Below, in pieces: positions 19,655 to 31,002 of a DNA stretch of 64,000 nt. Source of the stretch: Centrapalus pauciflorus (lineage: Eukaryota; Streptophyta; Magnoliopsida; Asterales; Asteraceae); assembly GCA_020465985.1 (NCBI GenBank), contig JAANYP010002033.1, forward strand, positions 62,001-126,000, given 5' to 3'. Under the pieces are notes generated by a model. That model was not told the DNA's origin. It made no database searches and saw nothing but the letters and a program-made list of their open reading frames with translations. How positions within the stretch are numbered: the first letter of the stretch is position 1; each line of letters opens with the position of its first letter. Position numbers and translations under genes: made by a program.

Positions 19655-20785
19655 CCTGTTAGGCACAAAAAGGCCTCAGTCAAACCTGTTATGCATATGA
19701 GGGGGAGATTATTAATCAAACCTGTTGATGCTTTTGAAGGTTGAATTTAAGGCCTGTTATATGCCTTATTGAAACCTGAATATGATTTGCAATATCAGCC
19801 TGAAGCTGTTCTATGTGTTGCATGTGTTGCAACAAAGGCAGTTTTGCCCAAGCTGTTCAGTCTGCTGAACAGGCTGGACATAAACTGTCTACGCTGCTCT
19901 ACACTGGTGAGCAGCTTGGGCAGTTTATAAATGTTCTGTTCTTTGTGAACAGAACCTGTTCTTTGTGAATGGGCTAAACACTTTATGGAATGTGTTTCCA
20001 AGTCCTCATGTATTGTTTTTTACTGCAAGATCAGTTTACAAAGTCGAAGACAAAGTGGAAATCAGAACTGCTCAGCCTGCCCAAGCTGTTCTGTTACATG
20101 AAGACAAAAGGATATTTGAAAAAGGGTGACAAACCTTTTTCTTATATCAAAATAGGCCTTTACAAAGGAAGAAAAACACAAAGTTGACATTCCTTATTTG
20201 GTTAGAGGCAATGCAACAGTAGACAAAGTGAAAAGATAAAAGTTCTGCCCACATGAAGACAAGTATGCTTTTCAGAATGTGCAGATAAGTTTATGTTGTC
20301 TTTTCAACAAGACTTTACCTTTTTCATTCCGTCCAATGAAGAAGCTTCACTTAGATCCTCTGAGTGAATATAAAAAGAAACTTCCAAGGATTGAAAGATT
20401 AAGCCAAAAAAGCTAAGTGCTGAAACCAAGAGTGAACGTGCATTCAAAGTGTGTCTTTCATGCATATAAGTCTGCTTGAATAAAACAGTGCTCAGTGTCT
20501 AAGCTGTTCTTCTTCAAGCTGTTCCTCAGAGTCTTGTAAACACAGTGAGTGATTCTTACTGAGTGTATTCATTGTAATCAGTTTAAGTCTGTCTTAGACT
20601 AGTTAAGCATACTGTTGTATTTGTCATCTCAGCTTGAACCTTTCCACATTCAAGCTCGTTTGTAATTAACATTTGTTGATAATACATACAAACATTAAGA
20701 AAATTGTGTGTAGTTTTTTAAATAGCTGTATTCACCCCCCCTCTACAGCTTAAAGCTATATACTTGGGATATCTTTTGGGACCTA
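19655..20785. mobile_element. 1.13-kb insertion with LTR-retrotransposon end features
   Basis: Flanked by the 5-bp duplication CATAA (19650-19654 and 20786-20790). Near its left end is a PPT-like ATGAGGGGGAGATTA (about 19698) followed by TGTTGATGC at about 19724. Near its right end is TTCACCCCCCCCTCTACA (about 20729-20746), a typical end of copia LTRs, followed by about 40 bases reminiscent of a decayed PBS. So it looks like one LTR with scraps of internal sequence on both sides, rather than a simple solo LTR. No coding capacity seen. Confidence 0.6.
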
Positions 20786-21102
20786 CATAACCCAACTATC
20801 ATCAAACACTCGGCTTGTTTCCTGTCGAATTCTTTGTTCAGCTTCTGGTCCACACCAGAAAGCAGCTCATAATTTATGAGCAAGTACCAAACCCACTGTA
20901 CGAAACCAATATCAGAACTCGGATCCATGTAATCTATAGCCTTCCTCCCACAAACGATCTCTAATGCAACCACCCTAAAGCTATAGACATCCGACTCTTT
21001 GCTTGCTTTTCCTTTCGTTATGTACTCAGGAGCCAAGTAGCCTAGAGTTCTGGCTAAACCAGTTGTTTGTGGACCCAACTCATGATCCATCAGTCTTGCC
21101 AA
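20786..21102 (-). pseudogene. L-type lectin receptor kinase, kinase-domain fragment
   Basis: Encodes GLARLMDHELGPQTTGLARTLGYLAPEY, then KASKESDVYSFRVVALEIVCGRKA, VQWVW, LLSGVDQKLN and ECLMIVGL: kinase subdomains VII to X in the order and spacing of LecRKs. The DFG Asp-Phe is lost because homology begins at its Gly, and two conserved Gly are Arg (GTLGYLAPE reads RTLGYLAPE, VYSFG reads VYSFR). The extracellular lectin domain, membrane segment and kinase N-lobe are absent. It continues past the insertion at 19655-20785. Clearly a pseudogene. Confidence 0.82.
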
Positions 21103-21320
21103 TCCAATATGTTCAGGTTCCTTCTAGTCAGCATCAGCCTCAGCCTCAATATGTTGCGTATTCATAGATTCACCACTCGTCTCAGTCTGTTACTTCTTTT
21201 TCCTCTGGTGCTTGAGCTACTTATGGGTATGAATTTTTTGATCCTGCACAAGGACAACATTTATACTACGCAGCTCAGTAGTTGCCACCTCAATCGACTG
21301 CTAATATCAAATTTAAACAC
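21103..21320 (+). pseudogene. Scrap of another host gene (PB1-protein-like tail?)
   Basis: On the + strand, one frame from about 21095 reads as a Gln/Tyr/Ser-rich segment (SSQHQPQPQYVAYS, then YGYEFFDPAQGQHLYYAAQ) with several in-frame stops. The composition and the final block recall the C-terminal tails of plant PB1-domain proteins, a resemblance from memory only. It abuts the lectin kinase fragment in the opposite orientation, so the locus is rearranged. Confidence 0.3.
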
Positions 21321-21339
21321 TTAAATTTATTATGTTTCT

Positions 21340-22130
21340 ACTAACTTTTATTCACACACAAACACACCCCGAGATTTGTTAAATCTCAGAGTCCCATGTT
21401 CACACAAAACACTTAAACTCATTCCATGCTTGCATGTATTCATGTTATTGTTCTGCTGCTGTCCTCTACTAAATTGAGTATGAGACTTATAAATTTTAAT
21501 AAATTCAATGCATGTACATATGGACTGATTGTTGTTGCTGTTACTAAGTCTTCTGTCCAGACACACTGCACACTCCGAGACTTTCTAGTCTCGGAGTCTT
21601 CATGATACGCCATAGACACTAACACTTAACATATAATTTATCAAGGAGAGGAAAGGTTTTCTGGTCACTACTACACACTTGAGATTTTAAAGTCTCAGAG
21701 TCACTTTGTTTTTCTTGTAAACACCCAACACAAACATACATGCAAAACACACACACAGACACTGCACAAACACTTTCTGTTTTTTTTTTAATTTTCCAGT
21801 AGCATTTAAAAAGGATTAAGGGGCATTTGATGCTTTTAAATGAAACAAACACACATAAATGCTTTAGTGTTATGGCCGAAGGCCAAAGGCCAAAGGCCAT
21901 TTTTTGGCCATAACTCTCGGACCAAACAGACATTTTGGACACCATGGACATAAACAATCATCTTCTCAGAACATAATTCTGCACATATTTTCCAGTTTTA
22001 ATTCATTTTCTAGCAGCTAATAAGGTAGAATAAATGGCAATTTCAATGTTCTACAAGATCCATTAAGCATCAAAGATGATATAATGTTAAGGCCGAAGGA
22101 CATTTGGCCTTCTTAAGATCTATATATATA
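21340..22130. repeat. Hairpin-rich repeat related to gypsy E LTR
   Basis: Contains short perfect inverted repeats in CA-rich DNA: GAGATTT-gtt-AAATCTC at 21371-21387, an 11-bp stem with a TTCT loop at 21572-21597 (ACTCCGAGACT), a shorter one at 21680-21697, and TTATGGCC...GGCCATAA at about 21871-21907. Similar GAGATT hairpins, GGCC hairpins and TTTCCAGCAGC words occur in the same order in the gypsy E LTRs (44280-47100, 54830-55600). It is probably a diverged LTR fragment of that family. Confidence 0.5.
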
Positions 22131-22200
22131 GTTGATTGTATATTTATGTTGTATTACTTGCTCTAATACTATATATAAGATTATTAAACTGCAGAAGCAA

Positions 22201-24277
22201 TGACACTTAATCGTGAATTGATGTTTGAAATGGACACTCCTGAATTTTATAAGGGAATTGAGGAGTTCGCAAAACACAAATTCTTTTGCACTGTCTCAAG
22301 GTTTCATAAATGGTACAATACAATGTCCATGCAATAGATGTCAAAACCTAAAGTGGAAAGATATAGAGGAAGCTAAGTAAGATTTGTATAGGTATGGATT
22401 CGTCCCCAATTATTATGTATGGTCCATGCACGAGGAGAAACATTCTCAAAGGCCCCTTCAACAAGTGCAAGACCGTGCTGAAGCTGTTAATTTAGCTCGT
22501 AACATGATCATTGATGCAGCTGGTCCAGATTTTTATCCACCCGAGTTTCATGATTCAATTCCTGAAACTTCAAATTTTGAAACTCCAAATCCTGAAGCGA
22601 AAGAGTTTTAGGACTTGTTTTCTAAAGAAGATCAACCATTGTATCAAGGATGTGAGAAGCATTCTACTTTATCAGCAATGTCAAGGATGTTGAATATCAA
22701 ATCAGATTTTAACATGAGTGAAAGTTGCTTTGATCGTATGATGCAAGCATTTAAGGAATTTTTTTTGCCAAATTCAACATTGTGCTCTAGTTTTTATGAG
22801 TCTAAAAAGATGGTTTCAAAACTAGGTCTTGGGTACAAGAAGATAGACATTTGTCCAAACGGTTGTATGCTTTATTATGGGGTTAATGAGGCTAGGAATA
22901 AGTGTTATCGTTGTGGCCATCCTTGATATAAACCTAAGGAACAAGGGAATGCAAAACGGAAAGAAAAATCATACAAGTACATGCATTAGTTGCCACTAAC
23001 ACAAAGATTGCAATGACTTTATACGTCTAAGGAGACTGCCCAACATATGACATGGCATCATGAAAATCGAAGAGAGGCTGGTGTATTATCACACCTTTCT
23101 GATGGGGAAGCATGGAAGCATATTGATCTAAATCATCCTACGTTTGCTGCGGAGCCACGAAATGTAAGACTAGGTCTCTGTGCTGATGGTTTCACACCCT
23201 TCTCGATGTCATCTAGTTCTTATTCTTGTTGGCCTGTTATTGTGACGTCATATAACCTACCCCTTGGATGTGCATGAATATTCCATACATGTTTTTGATG
23301 TTAATTATCCCAGGCCCTCATAGTCCAAAGAGGAACATTGATGTGTTCTTGGAACCTTTAGTCGATGAGTTGATTCAATTATGGGAGGTCGGTGTGACTA
23401 CCTATGATGCATTTAGGGGGAAAAATTTTCAAATGAAGGCTACAACACTTATGTGGACGATCAATGATTTTCCTGCATATGGCATGTCATCGGGATGTAG
23501 TACACATGGGAGGCTTTCATGCCCGTATTGTATGGACCAAAGTAAGGCTTTTTCTTTGAAGCATGAGAGGAAGATTTATTTCTTTGATTGTCATCGTCAA
23601 TTTCTGCCAATAAATCATTCAATCAGAAGAAACAAAGATGTTTACATGAAGGGATGAGTTAAGAAGGATACACCTCCAACTCGATTATTTTGGCCAGGAA
23701 ATATGGAGTCGAGTTTGTCGGTATCCAAAGGTCACTAATCAATATTATTCGACAGGAAAAGAACTTGTGGGATTCATAGTTATTCACAATTGGACGAAAC
23801 GTAGTATATTTTGGGATTTACCTTCATGGCGCACTAATCTTATTCGACATAACCTTGATGTCATGCACATGGAGAAAAATGTTTTTGACAACATCTTTAA
23901 CACAATGATGGATGATAAGGATAGGACCAAGGATAATTTCAAGGCCAGACAAGATGTGAAAGAGTATTGCAAGCATCATGAGTTGGAATTGGTTATCTAG
24001 ACCAATGGAAAAGCGTTAAATCCAAAAGCTTCATACTAATTAAAAAAGGAGCAAAAACAAATTGTTTTACAGTGGGTCAAAGACTTGAAGTTTCCATACG
24101 GATATGCTTCCAATTTGTCCAAGTGTGTGGATATGCAAAAATGCAAGATGTGGGGCATGAAGAGTCATGATTGTCATGTATTCATGGAGAGATTGTTACT
24201 AATTGCATTTAGACAAATTTTGCCAGAACCAGTATGGAAGGCAATGACAGAAGTGAGCCTTTTCTTTAGAGATTTAT
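22201..24277 (+). pseudogene. CACTA (En/Spm) TNP2-type transposase, broken
   Basis: A DDE-type transposase remnant. The transposase-associated zinc domain lies at about 22308-22440 (QCPCNRCQN then RYGFVPNYYVWSMHEE). The TNP2 core follows: FAAEPRNVRLGLCADGFTPF (23130-23205), IDVFLEPLVDELIQLWEVGV (23340-23395), MWTINDFPAYG...CPYCMDQ (23450-23540), and LIRHNLDVMHMEKNVFDNIF (23840-23905). The downstream domain is at 24085-24277 (MKSHDCHVFMERLLLIAFR). Stops and frameshifts occur near 22380, 22612, 22926, 23277 and 24000. The frame is cut by a copia LTR at 24278. No CACTA ends are seen adjacent. Confidence 0.9.
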
Positions 24278-24845
24278 TGTAAGGTCACCTACCTACGGAT
24301 CCGATCTTGACGCGACACCATCCAATGAGTGCGGAATCCTCGTTAGTGGCTTAACGGACTGATCACACACACGAAACACGGAGACCAACATGATGATAGA
24401 CGTAAACACGAATGTCCCGACACGTGATTCTCTCCTAGAACACTCTGAAAACACTCTGCAAATGCTCACAAGTTCGTAAACGCCTCGAACAGAGATTTCT
24501 GCAAAGTTCCTTAATCAAAACTGATTAAACCTTAATTATAACCATTAGATTCAAACTTAGCCTGGACAAGTTTGAGAAGGCCCAAGCCCATTAACTTGTC
24601 CACCAATAAGTTCAAACCAGGGCTTTGAACTTATTCTAGAACTTGTCTTTGAACTTGTTCTAGAACTTATGTTTGAACTTATGTTTGAACTTAAGTAAAA
24701 CATCAATCACAAACAAGTTCAAACATATATACAATCAATATCAAACATATATCAAACATGTATTAACACACAATTATGAAGACTTGTACTATTACAAAAC
24801 ATTATCTACACTTAGACTGCTATCGTCACACAGGATGCACTAACA
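24278..24845 (-). repeat. Copia LTR (G), 3' end of the chimeric element
   Basis: 568 bp, TGTAAGG...CACTAACA on the + strand; a diverged member of the copia A LTR family that keeps GAGTGCGGAATCCTCGTTAG and GACTGCTATCGTCACACAGG. It is inserted in CACTA transposase sequence. It differs strongly from the LTR at 59473-60108 at the other end of the same structure, and the flanking bases (TTTAT left, GGGAC right) do not match. Confidence 0.9.
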
Positions 24846-24889
24846 GACTCCCCATTGACGACAACTTCTAACTAGATATACACTTTGTC

Positions 24890-25757
24890 TAAGCACTAGG
24901 TCTATTCAAAACACTACCAGCATATAAACCCTTTTCTATACAAACCTTGACCACCTTTTGATACTTCCTGCCTTCCGATCTCCAACCTTCGTGGAAATAG
25001 ATAGGTTATTCATGAAGCTTCTGCAGGTCGTTCTGAGATAGGTTTACAAGATGTAACGGGTCATATACTTTCAAAATTACTTTGTCCTCATGGTCCTCCA
25101 TTACTGCCACAACTGTTTCGTTGTCGACATACCACCACTTCATGTTTGCAAGAACGTCCTGTGGCATAGTCTTCAACGGAACCTTCTTTAAGCATCGTAC
25201 TGGTTTGTAAACCATCTTGGCCCATGGTTTCCCAGTATGAGGATATATTCTTGTCTCGTCTTCTACTCTCTTTCCCGATCTAGGCTTCCGTCTTTCAAAC
25301 CTTCCAGATCTACCCTCCCTTCTGATAATTTTAGCAACAATTTCAGCATAAGGGTCATCTCCTAAGTTGATTAGATACATCCATGCTAGCTCTTTCACCT
25401 TGCATTTAGGTAGCGTATTAAAGACTTTCAAAGTTATTCTCAGATACTGCAGCCCATCTCGTCTCTTCAGCACAAAGACTTGTAGCTCTCTATCGAAAAA
25501 CCAGCTAAGAATGCCTCCAGACAACTTTCCTGGACTAGGCAATCTCATCTTCTTCTTTATAGCTAACTCAGTCCTTTTATCTTCCTTCCTAAACCACAAC
25601 TGTCTTTTCTCCTCATTTGTGAGTTCCCTTTCAGGCTCCTCACTCTCTGATTCAACATTAAGAGCATCTTTAAACGCATCGATGTCTATCAAATTCTATC
25701 CAGCTGTAGTGTATGTATCTGTGATAGGATTCTGTTGGATGATTATTTCATTTTCCA
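24890..25757 (-). pseudogene. aORF C-terminal domain, G copy
   Basis: The frame at 25692-25006 encodes the conserved C-terminal block of the aORF: LSGGILSWFFDRELQVFVL, RRDGLQYLRITLKVFNTLP, PYAEIVAKIIRREGR, PQDVLANMKWWYVDNETVVAV, VYDPLHLVNLSQNDLQKLHE. A stop at 25006 is followed by more homology (GRKYQKVVKVCIEKGLYAG) to about 24905, matching the copia A tail. A PPT-like AATGGGGAGTC lies at 24846-24856. This part repeats domain sequence also found just upstream (25863-25760), the sign of the chimeric junction. Confidence 0.7.
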
Positions 25758-26393
25758 AGCTAACTCTTTCACTTCAACCTTGGGCAGTGTGTTGAATACT
25801 TTCACTGTTCGCCTCAAGTATTGAAGACCATCTCTCCTTTTCAATATAAATAGCTGCAATTCTCAGTCAAAGAACCAGCTGATAATTCCTCCTGAGAGAT
25901 TTTCAAAGCCCAGAACTCTCATTCTCTTCTTCGTCTTCGGATATGTCTTCTTTTCTTCTTTTCTGAACCACAAATTCATTAATTCAGCTCTAGATGGCTC
26001 TTTTTCCGCTTCTTCAAGTTCTGAATCTTCGACCGAGGCTAGTTTGATTTCATCTATATCAATCACATTGTGATTATCTCGCACATATAACTCCGTGATA
26101 GGCTGTGAATTTACAATCACTTCATTGACATTATCGTCCTCATTCTCTATCACTTCGTCATCAGATCTCCAATCAACTATTTCCTCCGGTACGAATTCCC
26201 CTTCCTCCAATTCCTCTATCTCTTCCTCAAAATCAAACTCCATTACTTCTTCCTCGATATCTTTCAGCGCGTCTATCATTTCGCTCTCGAAAGTCCTTGA
26301 GGAACCAGCTTGACCTCCTTCACCTTCAACACTAGTCTGACTTGGCTCCCCTTGAAGTTCAGCATGTTGAGCAGCAGAAAAATCTACTAGCTC
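25758..26393 (-). pseudogene. aORF acidic segment, C copy (downstream of gypsy D)
   Basis: Continues the aORF after the gypsy D interruption: acidic MEFDFEEEIEELEEGEFVPEE, IVDWRSDDEVIENEDD, then FENLSGGIISWFFD with a stop, and on through FILKRRDGLQYLRRTVKVFNTLPKVEVKELAW. At about 25757 it jumps back to sequence equivalent to an earlier position (EIIIQQNPITDTY). The left part of the frame (SQTSVEGEGGQAGSS region) runs to the gypsy D target site AGCTC at 26389-26393. Confidence 0.7.
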
Positions 26394-27382
26394 TGTAACA
26401 ACCTAACTTTTGATCAAGTCATAAATTCAGTATTTTGAACCAATAATGTAATTTTATTACATTATTTGAATTGTAATTTAATTAAGTTATGAAATATTTA
26501 ATTAAATTATATAAATATTTAAATTATGATTTAATAAATTATTAAAGAAAATTAAATAAAAGAGATGTAAGATACAAAAGTAAAAGTGGGTTAATTACAC
26601 AAAATAACTAAATGAATATATATAAACCAATAAATCAGATTTAAGGATCATTAATTACTTAACTCACTCTCTCTCTCCTCTCTCTCTACAATTCGAATTT
26701 CTTCACAAATTCATCCAAGAAATTCATATAGTTGCATTATTTGAGGAGTAATACAAGAAAGAAGTTACAAATATCATTAAGGATCATCAATTTACAAAGA
26801 ATTCGAGTTAAGAATCGACGTTTAAAGTTTCCTTATTTTCGGTTTTTCGAATTTACCATCTTCATGCGATTTAAAGCTATTTTGATAGAGTATTAACTTG
26901 ATTTTGATAGATTATGTATAATAGAATCGAACCTAGGCTTAATACTTAGTATATTTATGATTTTTAGACTTAGAAATGTATGATTTAAAGCTGTAAAATA
27001 TGAACAAATTCGAGATGCCAAGAACAAACTCGAAATACATGGAACAAACTCGATTTTTAGCTAAATTCGAATATATGTTCGAATTTGACCATAAATTCGA
27101 GAACATATATTCGACTTTACCTATATGTTCGAACTTATCCCTATATTTGAGACTATAGTTCGAATTTGAGCATAAATTTGAGACAATGTATTCGATTTTG
27201 ATCCTAAGTTCGAGACCTTGGCTTCGAATTTAGCTTGTATTCGATTTTCATACCTTCGAATTTATCATCATGTTCGAATTTATTATATAACTTCGAATCC
27301 CCACTCCCTAAATTCGAATATATTGAATAAAACACATGGACAACTCATAAATTGACAAGATAATTAGCAAAATGATTATATA

Positions 27383-27471
<89 letters not shown>

Positions 27472-28691
27472 TGATCCTTTGAGAATTTAATATGAATGAA
27501 AAAAAGATTTATGAATGAACAGTTATCAGAATCAGATAAAATAAAGATTTTAAAGATAAAAGATGATGATATTGACATGAGATTGATATGATTCTGGACA
27601 GGTTCAGTGAAATTCTGAACATTGATTTAAAGATTTAAAAAGCGGGTTAAAGATTTGAATTGACAGAGAACAGATTGACAAAGATAAAATCCTGAGATAA
27701 CTCAGGTGGCAGATTTTACATCTGTTTGATAAAGACCCCAGATCTGTGCGTTATAGATATTCAGATTTAACATGCTAGATTTCCGGTTGAGACATATTGT
27801 TGATGTTAGATTGATTTGACATTCATATTATCAGCTGGATTGTGACCTGTGCTCACCATGGTTCGGTGTTGCCCAGTGGATCATGATAGCTATTTGATTT
27901 ATCACTTCATATGATATTGCATTTACAGTTCATTTATGATATTTCTTTGAGATTATTGCTATCATGACTTTGATTACGTATGCTTCATCATTGCATATAC
28001 TTTGACATATTGATTCAGCTTGATTAGCCTTGTTGGTCTATTGTTCTAGACCTGGCTATTTCACCAGTACTATCGAACTTGGTAATGACCCTCCGATGTT
28101 CCGCCATGTTGATTTACTGGTAGCTAGCCCAGTATGTGGCTGATCCCGACGATTTAAGCGTGAGCGTGGCTTGAACATCATCCGACTCTATGACTTCTAT
28201 GTCTCAATCATGAGGGCTGTAGCGGCAGCCAAGACATATCACGCTAGACTTATGATCCACTTGATAATGCATGTTAATTTGAAAATTTATTCACTCACTA
28301 AGCATTGCTTACAGTTGCTACTTACCATTTTTACAGGAAAAGATAAAGGAAAGTCACCTACCGGACCTAGTTCTTAGGTCTTACAAGATCAAGACAGGAG
28401 TTCTCATAGACCTCTACCCAGCAAACCGTTTTTGGTACTGCTTGGAAGATTACAATATGATGGTTTGGGTAGATTTATCTTGATTATATGATGACATGAT
28501 TTAGATTAGACTTGTGCCCTTTATAAGTTTAATTTAAAATCGGTAATCTGTATTAAACTTAAATCCTAATAATTTGTACTGTAATTTAATATTCCGCACT
28601 AAATTACTCTATCTTAGTTATGGTTGATATCGTTTTGCATGATGTGGGACCTAGACTGGTGACTACTGCCTCGTGAGGGGTGGTCTTCATA
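26394..28691 (+). repeat. 5' LTR of gypsy D
   Basis: About 2.3 kb. It matches 32550-34410 closely (about 4 differences in the first ~310 bp I compared), but the 3' copy lacks about 300 bp present here (about 28030-28300) and has a much shorter TA run. A cluster of TCGA-centred words lies at 27000-27320. Confidence 0.88.
27386..27470. repeat. (TA)n microsatellite
   Basis: About 80 bases of uninterrupted TA in the gypsy D 5' LTR; the 3' LTR has only about 20 bases at the same site (33538-33557). An open frame across it is an artefact. Confidence 0.95.
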
Positions 28692-28694
28692 GGA

Positions 28695-28708
28695 TGGTAT
28701 CAGAGCCC
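28695..28708 (+). other. Primer binding site of gypsy D
   Basis: TGGTATCAGAGCCC, three bases after the LTR end; initiator-Met tRNA type. Confidence 0.92.
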
Positions 28709-28892
28709 ATAGTTTGAGTGAATCAAGTATTACGTGAGTAATACTTGGTCTCAAACTGAAGCAATACATATGTATCAATCATTTAGGTGGTTTGAACTGA
28801 GATAGGATGTACAGACTGTTAGGATGGGAAAAAAGGGTACATAGATCTAAGTCTATAAACTGATAGTTAAATGATTTTAATTTTTAGTTAAG

Positions 28893-29800
28893 ATGTCAGG
28901 ATCAGGATCAGGTGATATTCCCAACAACATGACCCCACAGCAAATGTTTGAAATGATGCAACAGCTATTAGCCCAAAGCTCTGAATAACAAAATAAGATT
29001 ATGCAAGAACAGTTTCAGGCCAGAGATGAGGCCGAAGCTAAGAAACGTGAAGATAAAGAGAATAAGAGAAAAGAAAAGCAAATCCAGAATAATGACTCTG
29101 ATTCTGATAACTCTACCCCTGATGCCCAAATTGAACAGTCGAAAGGTTGTAAGTTCAAAGATTTCAAAGCAAGCGGTGCCCTGAACTTTGAGGGTACAGT
29201 GAATCCAATTCAGGCGATGGATTGGATTAGTCATACTGAAGAGATTTTCAGAATCTCTGATTGCTTAGAATCGAAAAAGGTGAGTTATGCGTCTGCGTTA
29301 TTTGTCGGTGCTGCCCGTGCCTGGTGGAAGACTCAGAGGAGCATTTATGGCGAGGAAGTTATCCAGACTCTAGAATGGGATCAATTCTTAGATATGTTCA
29401 ACGCGAAGTATTGCCCTATTGACCAGCAAGACAAGATGGAAGTTCAACTGATGCAGTTGACTCAGGGAACTAAAACTGTTGATGAATACGAGCTTGAATT
29501 CTCGCGACTCTGCGGCTATTCCTCGTATCAAGTAGCTACTGAAGAAAGAGAGATGAATAGATTTCACGGAGGACTCAAACCGAGATACCGACATCCGATG
29601 AGTGCGATAAAGTATAAGTCCTATCTGGAAATGGTTGAAGCGGCCAGACAGATCGAGAGAGGATATTAAGAATATGGCGATCAGCTATACGCTCCATCAG
29701 CGAACCCAACATGTCCATCTCCTCCGAAGAAACAGAGATTTGGCAGATTCTTTAAGCCAAATAAGTCACAACCTCAACAATCCCGACAATACAGTTCGCC
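28893..29800 (+). pseudogene. Gypsy D gag, N-terminal and core part
   Basis: Starts MSGSGSGDIPNNMTPQQMFEMM at 28893. An in-frame TAA at 28986 interrupts it, then the same frame runs to 29667 with the retrotransposon Gag core: FKASGALNFEGTVNP, AMDWISHTEEIF, FVGAARAWWKTQ, WDQFLDMFNAKYCP, LTQGTKTVDEYELEFSRLC. A second break at 29667 is followed by the basic PPKKQRFGRFFKPNKSQPQ region. Gag then runs into a MITE at 29809 and resumes at 30439. The homologous Gag in gypsy E is at 50010-48767. Confidence 0.85.
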
Positions 29801-29808
29801 TTAGAAAG

Positions 29809-30438
29809 TATGGGTGTTATTCGGGCGGGTTAAACGGGTTTCGGGTTATTCAGTTCGGGTTATTCGGGTATGAGGGTATATGTTAACTACCCGAACCTGA
29901 ACCAAATAAGAGAACGGGTTAATCGGTTTTGGGTTAAATGGGTAACGGGTTATTCGGTTTGGGTTAAATGGGTTAATCGGTTTTAGTATAAAAGTAGAAT
30001 TCCCTATAAAATGGTTTAAATGAGTTAAATGGTTTGGGTAAAATGGGTAGAACGGGTTAAACGAGTTAAAAAGTTTAAAATTAAGTATTTAAATATTTAT
30101 ATTCTATATATGGGGAACCGTGGAAGAGTCGAAAAGACACGTGTTTTTGGTTTGTAAAAAATAAAAACCTATATCTTTATTAAAGTAGACGCAAGATTCC
30201 AAGATGGGATGATATATTATTATTATTATTAATTTTTTGATTATTGATGTATGGGTTAATCGGGTTATTCGGGTAACCCAAAATTTTTACATCACACCCG
30301 ATACCCGAACCGAAAACCTTATTCGGTTACCATTTAACCCGATTAACAAACCCGAAAACCGAATAACCCGACCCATTTAACCCGAATAAGGTTCGGTTCG
30401 GGTGGGTTATTCGGGTTCGGTTATTTTGCACACCCCTA
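29809..30438. mobile_element. hAT-like MITE rich in CGGGTT repeats
   Basis: 630-bp insertion in gypsy D gag. The 8-bp flanking duplication is TTAGAAAG (29801-29808) and TCAGAAAG (30439-30446), one mismatch. Ends are TATGGGTGTTA... and, inverted, TAGGGGTGTGCAA. Eight-base duplications and a GGGTGT end fit hAT MITEs. The body is made of many imperfect GGGTTATTCGGGTT-type words in both orientations (CCGAATAACCCG near the right end), so it can fold into a long imperfect hairpin. Removing it restores the Gag reading QYSSPQKAQAFSL. Confidence 0.8.
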
Positions 30439-31002
30439 TCAGAAAGCGCAAGCCTTCTCTTTAACGAACGAGCCACGATTCTGCAAGAGATGCAGAAAAT
30501 CACATATGGGGCTGTGTAACCTAGATGATGTCACTTGTTTTGCGTGTAACAGAACCGGTCACAGCAGTGAAGAATGTCCACAGCGAGGACTTAGATGTGC
30601 GAAATGCGGAAAGCGCGGACACTTCATGTATCAGTGTCGTAGTGGACCACGAGTTCAGTCACAATCGTCAGCTGGAGGGTCTACGATGAAAAGCTCAGCT
30701 GCAACTCCGACCGCAAGAACTCAAGCTTTTCAGATAACAGCCGAGGAAGCAAAGGAAACCCCTGACGTGGTTACCGGTACGTTTCTGTTAAGCTCTATGC
30801 CTGCTCGCGTATTATTCGATTCTGGTGCTGGTCGTTCTCTTATATCGACTTCTTTTGCGCAAAGATTATCAAAATCTCCATCCAAGCTTCCAGTCGTGAT
30901 TGATATTGAGACAGCCAGTAACAACTATGTTATGGCTGATTCTGTATACCGAAATTGTACTCTGCTAGTTGACAATATCGTGTTCAACCTCGACCTTATC
31001 CT
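30439..31002 (+). pseudogene. Gypsy D gag zinc knuckles and protease
   Basis: Encodes CKRCRKSHMGLC, then two canonical CCHC knuckles (CFACNRTGHSSEEC and CAKCGKRGHFMYQC, both CX2CX4HX4C) at 30537-30645, a linker, and the aspartic protease with ARVLFDSGAGRSLIST at about 30805-30855. The protease catalytic DSG is intact. Homology stops inside the protease (NLDLILV) at the copia LTR that begins at 31003. The rest of protease, RT and RNase H are absent. Confidence 0.85.

Noticed and set aside
24278..24845. Ordinary 3' LTR partner of 59473-60108
   Set aside because: The two LTRs differ in length and strongly in sequence and have no common target duplication, so they are not a simple pair.
27345..27578. 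Frame with a long Tyr-Ile repeat
   Set aside because: Translation of the TA microsatellite in the gypsy D LTR.
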